Shown piece after piece: positions 28,101 through 39,000 of a stretch of DNA of 64,000 bases. Numbering within the stretch: the first letter of the stretch is position 1; the number at the start of each line of letters is the position of its first letter. Below the pieces are notes generated by a model that saw only the letters and a program-made list of their open reading frames with translations, was not told where the DNA came from and searched no databases. This DNA is from Ridgeia piscesae (lineage: Eukaryota; Annelida; Polychaeta; Sabellida; Siboglinidae): positions 97,579-161,578 of the forward strand of contig JAODUO010001691.1 in assembly GCA_025642075.2 (NCBI GenBank), given 5' to 3'. The position numbers and the translations under genes were made by a program.

Positions 28101-31100
28101 ATCATAATTACAAATGCATTATTAAAACTGGCTGTAAATTGTTTCTAATGATGCAAGCAGAAATCAACATTTTCACGCCTGCAAATGCGTGCTGTCAATT
28201 GTCACAATCGGAGGTGTGTTTCTAGAATGACTTCGGATGAACCTGAACGATATACACGCCTGTATTCTGTACCCACCAATAGAGGGCACCACACACACAG
28301 CGAGTGTTGCGGTGTGGTGTGGTCCGCCATCAAAGTCCACGTGTGGACCAGCGCTTCGAGAACGAGGTCATAATTCAGAGATGCAGAGCCGAGTTTAGAC
28401 AGCAACACTGGCAACACCTGTGTAATGATATAACGCAACTAGCAACACAGACATACTCATGAAAACAAAGTGTACTCGTGAACTTCGTTAATATAATATT
28501 CGTGTATTTTATTTGGCATAGCGCTACATTGAGTATTGCCTGTGGCACTTCTGGCATTTTGTGTTGATGAGCTTAAAAACGACAACACACTGGGAGGTGA
28601 AAATAGGTAATATAACATCTCAAAATATGTTAACATGTAACAAGAAGTTGTCCAGATTACTGAACATTTCTTAGGATAGTTCTTTATCCAATCAAAAGTT
28701 TTCATTTTTCATATCCAAAAACAAGATCTTTCTTTTTACCTGTAGAGGCTTTCTTCTGATGTTTCTTCAGTACTAATGATGAATGACGTCATTAGTACTA
28801 GCTACCCCACATGTACGATGATGTCATTCATCATTAGTACTGAAGAAATCAGCGTGTAACCTCTACAGGTAAAAATATTTTGTTTTTGGATATAAAAAAT
28901 TAAAACTTTTGATTGAAAAAAAGTGACCCAATTAACATGTAACAGGAAGTGATCCAGTTGACATGTAACAGGAAGTGATCCAGTTGACATGTAACAGGAA
29001 GTGATCCAGTTGACATGTAACAAGAATGATCCAGTTAACATGTTACAAGAATGATCCAGTTAACATGTTACAAGAATGATCCAGTTAACATGTAACAAGA
29101 ATGATCCAGTTAACATGTTACAAGAATGATCCAGTTAACAAGTTACAAGAATGATCCAGTTAACAAGTTACAAGAATGATCCAGTTGACAGGTAACAAGA
29201 AATGATCCAGTTGACAGGTAACAAGAAGTGATCCAGTTAACATGTAACAAGAAGTGATCCAGTTAACATGTAACAAGAAGTGTTCCAGTTGACATGTAAC
29301 AAGAAGTGATCCAGTTGACAGGTAACAAGAAGTGATCCAGTTAACATGTTACAAGAAGTGATCCAGTTGACATGTAACAAGAAGTGACCCAAGTTGACAT
29401 GTAACAAGAAGTGATCCAGTTGACATGTAACAAGAAGTGATCCAGTTGACATGTAACAAGAAGTGATCCAGTTAACATGTAACAAGAAGTGATCCAGTTA
29501 ACATGTAACAAGAAGTGATCCAGTTGACATGTAACAAGAAGTGATCCAGTTAACATGTAACAAGAAGATGCCCATTACAAGGTATCCAACATGTAACAAG
29601 AAGTGATCCAGTTGACATGTAACAAGAAGTGTTCCAGTTGACATGTAACAAGAAGTGTTTCAGTTGACATGTAACAAGAAGTGATCCAGTTGACATGTAA
29701 CAAGAAGTGATCCAGTTGACATGTAACAAGAAGTGATCCAGTTGACATGTAACAGGAAGTGATCCAGTTGACATGTAACAAGAAGTGTTCCAGTTGACAT
29801 GTAACAAGAAGTGATCCAGTTGACATGTAACAAGAAGTGATCCAGTTAGACATGTAACAAGAAGTGATCCAGTTGACATGTAACAAGAAGTGATCCAGTT
29901 GACATGTAACAAGAATGATCCAGTTAACATGTAACAGGAAGTGATCCAGTTGACATGTAACAAGAACTGTTCCAGTTAACATGTAACAAGAACTGTTCCA
30001 GTTGACATGTAACAAGAAGTGTTCCAGTTGACATGTAACAAGAAGTGATCCAGTTAACATGTAACAAGAAGTGATCCAGTTAACATGTAACAAGAAGTGT
30101 TCCAGTTGACATGTAACAAGAAGTGATCCAGTTGACATGTAACAAGAAGTGTTCCAGTTGACATGTAACAAGAAGTGATCCAGTTGACATGTAACAAGAA
30201 GTGATCCAGTTGACATGTAACAAGAAGTGATCCAGTTAACATGTAACAAGAAGTGATCCAGTTGACATGTAACAAGAAGTGATCCAGTTGACATGTAACA
30301 AGAAGTGATCCAGTTGACATGTAACAAGAAGTGATCCAGTTAACATGTAACAAGAAGTGATCCAGTTAACATGTAACAAGAAGTGATCCAGTTAACATGT
30401 AACAAGAAGTGATCCAGTTGACATGTAACAAGAAGTGTTCCAGTTGACATGTAACAAGAAGTGATCCAGTTGACATGTAACAAGAAGTGATCCAGTTGAC
30501 ATGTAACAAGAAGTGATCCAGTTGACATGTAACAAGAAGTGATCCAGTTGACATGTAACAAGAAGTGATCCAGTTGACATGTAACAAGAAGTGTTCCAGT
30601 TGACATGTAACAAGAAGTGATCCAGTTGACATGTAACAAGAAGTGATCCAGTTACAGTAACAGAAGTGTCAGTTACATGTACAAGAAGTGATCCAGTTGA
30701 CATGTAACAAGAAGTGATCCAGTTGACATGTAACAGGAAGTGATCCAGTTGACATGTAACAAGAAGTGATCCAGTTGACATGTAACAAGAAGTGACCCAG
30801 TTGACATGTAACAAGAAGTGATCCAGTTGACATGTAACAAGAAGTGATCCAGTTGACATGTAACAAGAAGTGATCCAGTTGACATGTAACAAGAAGTGAT
30901 CCAGTTGACATGTAACAAGAAGTGATCCAGTTGACATGTAACAAGAAGTGATCCAGTTGACATGTAACAAGAAGTGATCCAGTTGACATGTAACAAGAAG
31001 TGATCCAGTTGACATGTAACAAGAATGATACAAATGACATGTAACAAGAAGTGTTCCAGTTGACATGTAACAAGAAGTGTTCCAGTTGACATGTAACAAG

Positions 31101-31651
31101 AAGTGACCCAGTTGACATGTAACAAGAAGTGTTCCAGTTGACATGTAACAAGAAGTGTTCCAGTTGACATGTAACAAGAAGTGATCCAGTTGACATGTAA
31201 CAAGAAGTGATCCAGTTGACATGTAACAAGACGTGACCCAGTTGACAGGTAACAAGAAATTATCCAGTTAACATGTAACAAGAAGTGATCCAGTTGACAT
31301 TTAACAAGAAGTGATCCAGTTGACATTTAACAAGAAGTGATCCAGTTGACAGGTAACAAGAAATGATCCAGTTAACATGTAGCAAGAAGTGATCCAGTTA
31401 ACATGTAACAAGAAGTGACCAGTTAACATGTAACAAGAAGTGTTCCAGTTAACATGTAACAAGAAGTGATCCAGTTAACATGTAACAAGAAGTGATCCAG
31501 TTGACATGTAACAAGAAGTGATCCAGTTGACATGTAACAAGAAGTGACCAGTTGACATGTAACAAGAAGTGACCCAGTTGACATGTAACAAGAATGACCA
31601 TTGACATGTAACAAGAATATACACATATATACATATATACAATATATACAC

Positions 31652-31682
<31 letters not shown>

Positions 31683-34600
31683 CACACAATTACATGTATA
31701 CTGTATATGAATGTGACCAGTTATATATATACACACAACACATATACATGTATATATATATATATAAACACACACACACATACATTTACAAAGCCCCTAT
31801 CACAAGTTCACCACTGTGTCCAGCCCCTAGATGCCTCACCTGGTCAGTGGCGCTGTGAAACTGCTCCTGGACTCCTTTAACCATCTCAAACAGCAGACAG
31901 CCGACACCAGTGACTTGCTGTCGACACAAGACAATGACACTGTGTTAATATGGTGACACAGCTAGACATTCATCACTTGTGATAAGCTATGTGCTAGTCA
32001 TCATCACCAGTGACATTTCCAATGTTTCTAGTGTTACACTTGGACAAATTGCCATTATAAAATCTACGTACACCTGCATGAGAAAATACGAAATGAGTCA
32101 CATTTACTAATCATGTATATTGATGAATAATACCAGAGGGTGGCAACTTGAAAAAACAACTGTATCCACTGCCTGTCATTGTTTCTTCAGATTATTTGAG
32201 GCGCCTGCAACATTGTCATTTTGCAGTGCTGATTGGCTCTTGAAAATGTATGGGTTTTGTCATTTCTGGTGACAACACCCTGTATTGTCCCAGCGAGCAA
32301 CAGTCATGCAAGTAACTTAACTCATCCATTATTGAGTAGCAAAGAAGTAAGTTCACATATCATACAGTCATGATGACTGCTCAGTGCTTTAAACTTTACT
32401 CCCTGGCAGACACCAACAACACCTAACTTTCACTGCCATGCTGCCACTAATGTGTGAAGACTACTTGTATGAAATAGCCACCACTGTCTACTTATTCTTA
32501 GAGCTGACGGTGGGATTTTAAACCAGGCTCTCTCATTTGTGAGTCCAATACTGCAGCCACGGCGATACTGTACTCCACACAACCACAGGTGACCACTCAG
32601 ACACACCTTGCACTCAGTACTTACGTCGGGCGTGTCTTCCAGGGACGTGAACATGTAGTCAAACAATTCCGCCTCATCCTTCACCTGCATAGAGTGTATG
32701 CAAAACCAAATTGTTTAGTTCATGATGGTAACCATGTCATGTGGTATATCGCAATTTCTAAAGGGTCATCATCACTCAACGCACTCTTACATATATACAT
32801 TGGGGTCACAGGAAGACGGCACAAAATGTGCCATGTGACCACCATGTAACAATATATTTCTGTTTGTTTGCTTATGTAGAATATGATGTTGTTGTTGCGA
32901 AATAAAATGTATTTGATTTGATATACTATTTTCGGAAATGTGTCATTTAATATATTTCGGATCCTGTATGGTTATTATTTTAGATCAGTGGTACTTTATT
33001 ATCGTTAATTTCACATCATCATGTCCCAAAAATAAACACTCTGCATCATACAAGTTCCTGGACATAAATAAAGAATCACCTTTCTCATGAGGAAAGCAAA
33101 GCTTTCCGCCGCAAATGTATTGATGTATTCCTGGTATTTGCTGCTTAACAATGGACAGAACAACCTGAAAGAAAAAACCATAACAAAGTTAAATAATAAA
33201 TGAAAACTATCCCAACAATGTATCAGTCTGTCTTTTATTGCAAGAAAATATTCTCTTCAAGTCATAGATCTACTAAAACAATTCAGTTATCACCTTGTCG
33301 TGTACTTTTGAAAATAGTAACAAAAGATAACAATAGAAAGATACCTTTCCTTAGCAGACTGAAACATTATTAAAACCATTAAATGCAGATTGTATTGTTC
33401 AGTTAACCAAAAAGGCCGACATACACTTCGTCATGGGAGGTCTCATTAATTACAAAAAATTGTCATACTATGTAGAGCTACTGGATGGGAAATAAACTGC
33501 AGCAGCAGCAAAACACAACTGTTTCACTATTAGTTATTTATTTCTTAATAATACATCCTGGGGCCGGTTTCATAGACCCTGCTTACGACGTCATAGCGGG
33601 CGATAACTCGTCGAAAGTGTAAAACGTCGTAAAGTTACTCCAGTTGCGTTTTACGAGTCTGCTCCATAGTTGCCCAATGTATTTAGTAGGGCGTAACTTT
33701 ACGCCAGTTGAAATATTTGCATGATGCTCCCTAAGTTCATTGATGCTCCCGACACGCCCACTCTCAACTTATTATTTTTACTGTTTACGTTGGATATCCT
33801 ATACATTCACCATCGCTTGTCAATTGCTATACGAACGGCAAAGGCGGCAGCTAAAGTAAATAGGGTGTCTACAGACACCACAAATACAGGGATTCCCCAC
33901 CGCGACCTAATTATGTCAATTCTACGTCGATGTGTTAACGTGAATGCTAAATTGGTCTAATGAAACTGGCTGTAAGCTACACTGAATAGTCGTTGTTAGC
34001 TGCAACCAGTAGACTACATAATTGCTTGTAAAGTTACACGGTTTTATGAAACTGGGCCCTGGGCCCTTTAGTAACATTGTTAAGAGCTCTTAGGCCAAAT
34101 GTTGCACTATAACATCAATTTGAATCCATAACAGTGATCCTGAATATCTTAAAACTGTCAACACCACGACGTGCCAGCGGGGCAATGTCACTTGTGTGTC
34201 ATGGAAATAGTGTCCTCCATAATATGGCGATGGATATTTGCGGTTTATTAAACTCATTAAATTTAACAAAAGGTTTGTTTAATGATGAATTTCACTTAAG
34301 AGCTCTTTATCTTACTGAAACGATCCCTGGCTGCTTTCCCATTGAAACTACTGAAAGAAATGGCACATTTACGAGATCGCCCTTAATCGGCACACACAAA
34401 ACACTCACGTGTACACACGCTGAATGTCCTTGACCATGAGTCGCCAGAGAAACTTGAAGAGGTAGGCGAGGCACGTGAAGGCCTGCTCTAGGACATCCAC
34501 ATGGTGATGACACTTGTGCAGCAGAGCCACGATGACAGCAAAGAACCGATCAAAGTACGGGTAGAAGTCACTCTGTAAGTCCCGTGCCAACTGCACCACG

Positions 34601-36041
34601 AGACTGTAGGGAAAAGGGTTAAATAATTCAATGTGAGCCTTGGAAAAGGGTCATCACCAACAAGTCAGTGTACAGCTGTGGGAAAGGGTTAACTACATGT
34701 CACTGCAAGACTTGAAAAACAGTTAAATACAAGTCAGGACATAGCAGTGGGAAAGGGTTAAATACAAGTAACCATTGAGCTTTGGGGAAGGGTTAAACAG
34801 ATAATTAATTAAGTTGTGATGAGAGCATAACACCATGGAACACATGAGGAGACTACAGTTGAAATAAGGAATCTTGGACCCAAGGATTCCCTAAAACATT
34901 GAAGCCTTTTAAATTTTTTCTGATTAAGAAAAACATGCATTGGTGGAAAATGTCTGCCACCATCTACCATGGCAGGAGACAATGACAGGAGGCAAGGTGT
35001 AATATATGCAAGGGTATTTTTAAGCGACATAATCAGTTCGTGGTTTTTTTTATTGCAAAATCAAGTTAATCAGTATAAGTTATAACTATTGTAGCGTCCT
35101 GACCGCCAATAAATGTTTTATCGAAACAGAACTGACTTCGTAATGTTAAACGTCGAATGTTTATAAGAATCCCGACGCTGTCACTCAAATCGCCGCGAGT
35201 GACACCCACCCTTTGACCTTAACCAACTGGGAGCCGTGCACCTGGCTGGGTGTGGCGTTAGTGGCGTCAACTTGTGTTCACGTGATACTGCATCACGTGA
35301 TCATGCATTTCCTTCTGGGCTTTTAGCAACACCTACAATGGTTTCGGAAACGCCTCGTGGCGATGTGTACACAGAGTTAAGCGCCCTTACTGCGTCTATT
35401 TTCAACCCCTAAATGGTACATGAAAACATATTTTGACGGTCTTTACGCTATAATAGGTATAATTTATACCGTATAACATGATTTTGCAATAAAAAGTCAC
35501 GAACTGATCATGTCGCTTTAAACGATTGCCAGCACAGACGCTGGCTACAAAACTTACTCCAGCATAGGTTGGAGGGCGAGGTTTCCCGGTACTTTAAGGT
35601 GCTTCTCCAGCGCATTAACTATACTGTCCTGAAACACGCAATTCATCGGTTACGTCACATAACACATGCACATTTAAATGTATGGTCATATCTAGCAGCA
35701 GTGTCCGCCTAGAAAAGGTGTACATGGCGCTTTCTCTGTTTAATTATGACAGCTAGTGGCGTAGTTGCAGCTAACGTACCCGGTAGTAGTCATGCAAGCT
35801 GCTGAGAAAATGCGACGGGAATAAAACTGACCACGCTTCAGATTGACAAATGCCAATTTATAATTCAACTAATACCACATCCGTCTATTTTTATATTATT
35901 ATCCTACACAATTATTTGGCCCTGTACAATTATCTGGCACTAAATATGGCAGTGTAGTACTTCAACCAACCTTTAAGGAATAATAATTTATTCTGCAGTA
36001 ACACCTCATCAATTAAAGTACATGGTTATAATATACAGCTG

Positions 36042-36093
<52 letters not shown>

Positions 36094-39000
36094 CATACAA
36101 AACACAAAGTGTCCCCAATAGACAGGTATCTTCTATGGACAGGTGTCCCCAATATACAGGTGACAACTACTGAACAGTCTACTCTAAGGCAGGATTCATA
36201 GTATTACAAAATAAATAATGTAAATATATTATGTGAAATTAAAATGTGAAATTAAAACGTTTTGCAGGTACTAATAAAATATTCAACTTTGTTAGTGTTT
36301 CATAAATCATCACCTGGTGATGTACAAGCTGCGCAAAAGCTCTGGACTTCATGGGAGATTTCAAGGCGGAAATTCACTGAAACAGAATAAAATGTATCTT
36401 TAAATAAACTGCTACTAATTTGTTTTAATTACATACCTCTAAACCACTTTTGTTCATGGATAAGATGTGGTTCTTTCATGTAACCAATGGCGTTAATCAG
36501 TTTTTCAAGATTTGCTCAATTATAATCCAGTCGCAGGACATATGTGCTATAGAAGTGATCTTATTATTATAAAAATTCATAACGTTGCATATCAGCAAAA
36601 CATTATTAAAAAACAGTTACACTCAACCAGTAGTAACCCTCTTTACATTCCTCAGGTTAAAACGAAAGCCAGGACCCGAGCTTTCTCGGTTGCCGCACCA
36701 ACGGTGTGGAATTCGCTTCCTGCCAGTGTTAAATCAGAAGGAATATACCTGGGTAGTTTCATTCCGCCAACGTCTAAAAACCTATCTCTTTCATGCTGCC
36801 TATCCTCCTTAGCCTCCTAGCTTCTTCATCCATCCATTGACGACTCACACATTGTTTTACGATTACGAGTTTGCTTAATCCCTTGGTTTTGTCGCACCAC
36901 TGAGTTTGATCTTCGAGGATATTGGTGCAAAAGAAGTCATTATTATTATTATAAAAATCCTAACTATAATGCTATGCATGGCTGAATAGAACTTTCAAAT
37001 AAAAAAGTAATGAACTGTCTTGTAGTTGTACTAACCAAAATGTTGTGTACAGTTGAGTTCGACCCATTTTGCCAAAGCTTCACCAAAGAATGTGTCAGAT
37101 TCCTAAAAATTGTAAAATAATGTCAACAATTTACAAAACATCATTGTGCAATGCCGCAAGGCACAAACAGCACGAAAGACATACTTTCACATATAAAAAA
37201 AATTTTTGGGTTATATTCAATTTCGTATATGAATAGCTTAATGGTTCACAAATGCAACTCTAGTAAAGTACAATATCATGATATGTGATTAATTTTTATG
37301 GTACACTGTAAAATGAATATAAATGACATAGTATACTAGTACAAAACAGTTTAAAACAGCATAGTTATATAAATGATCAACTACACCATACAACTATGTA
37401 ATAAGTTTTAATAAAAATAACTGGTAGAAAACAGACTACAAACTATTTTTTATTAATTTTATTTCATATCTACCCATAGGCCAGCAGGAAAACTATATCA
37501 TCATTACAGACGTGAGACAACTTTTTAAAATATGTCCTGTTCTGTCACTTACCTGTGGTGTAGACGAGAACCTCTTCAGGCGCCGAACAACATCTATGTT
37601 GATATTTGCAAGTCTCTCACTAAAGGTTTGAAACTGAAAAAAGATTACAAAGTCGCAAGTGAAAATCTACCTTTTGCAACTGTATAGAACCTAATAAACC
37701 TACAGTAAATTAATAATAATAAAAATTACAAAGGGAAAATCCAACATTATGACATATAGAGAGATAGAGTGAAGAGTTGGACAGGGACGACAGCTACAAG
37801 TTGTGAGATTGAGATACACAAGGAACAGTATTAAGTAAGAGTTGTTACCTAACAACACTTATCTTGTTAATTAGCATATGCCTCTGAGGCTCCGACTGAA
37901 ATTAACTATGTCATATCTGAACTGATATAATGTACTACATGCAGTCTGTATGTAAACATGAACCCCACTGTGTAACATTTCAAGTGGAGAAAAGGATGTC
38001 AGCACCAGAAGCATCCTGGCAGAGTGCCAATTTGATGCATTCTTCATTTGAAAAAAACACAAGCAGTGTCTTAATTATCTTAATTAATTGCTTACTGTGT
38101 TTGACAAGATATCACTTTTGATCACTCTTACTTAATACAGCTCCTGTTAATCACCCATCTATAGAATCGTTTATCTATCATGCTTGTTGCTGGACTAGCT
38201 TGCTTCACCAGCAAATCTGTGGCTCTGCAGCATTTTCGGAACCATAACTTAATTAATCAGTTAGGTTATCGCTGAACAGGATTCCTGTCAGCCAAACATC
38301 AAGTGTTGCAAGTTTTAGAACATTGATTAGCTGCAATTTTTGTACTGGGTATGTGGTGTTCATATAGAAACCCTCTCTTGTCTCCTGTAAAGGCTGAGGC
38401 TGGGCCAGCAGTAGTCGAACAGAACTCAATCACCAGCATCATAATATGCAGCGGTCATCTTTTTAACTCCTTATACTTCCTTTGACAAATGTATCATCAC
38501 TTATCAGCATGTAATCTTTCAAGTTACATCAATGCCTGATGCCCTCCGATTAATCTGCTTGAATTAATCTATGTATGAATGAAGATCGAATATATATATA
38601 TATATACATATTTATACATATACATATATAGTCATGCCTCTTCATAACGTTACTCGCTATAATGTGAATTGGACATAACGCATTCAGTCGTTGATCCAGA
38701 ATTTCTGCCGCCAAACAAAATTTAATGTAGAAGTACAACTGCGTTGCTGAGTTCATTTGTTTGTTGTGTGCTCTGCCTCTGGCTTCTGCTCTGCTGTTGG
38801 CATTGTGGCACAAATCTGATTATATTTCACATCAATCTATTGTGTAACTAACACTTTGTCTGTGTGATGATTTCTCAACTGTTTATTTAAAATGTGACCA
38901 ATTTGTTTGATTGCGTTTAATTAGCTTTCATTTGTTTTGCTACAACATCAATCGTGTTTGTCACCTGCCAGTTCCCTGTGGCTTCTATGTAAGGGTGCTG

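Noticed and set aside
34134..34433. 99-codon plus-strand ORF antisense to UTP20 exon 6
   Set aside because: Overlaps a well-supported exon on the other strand and resembles nothing known.
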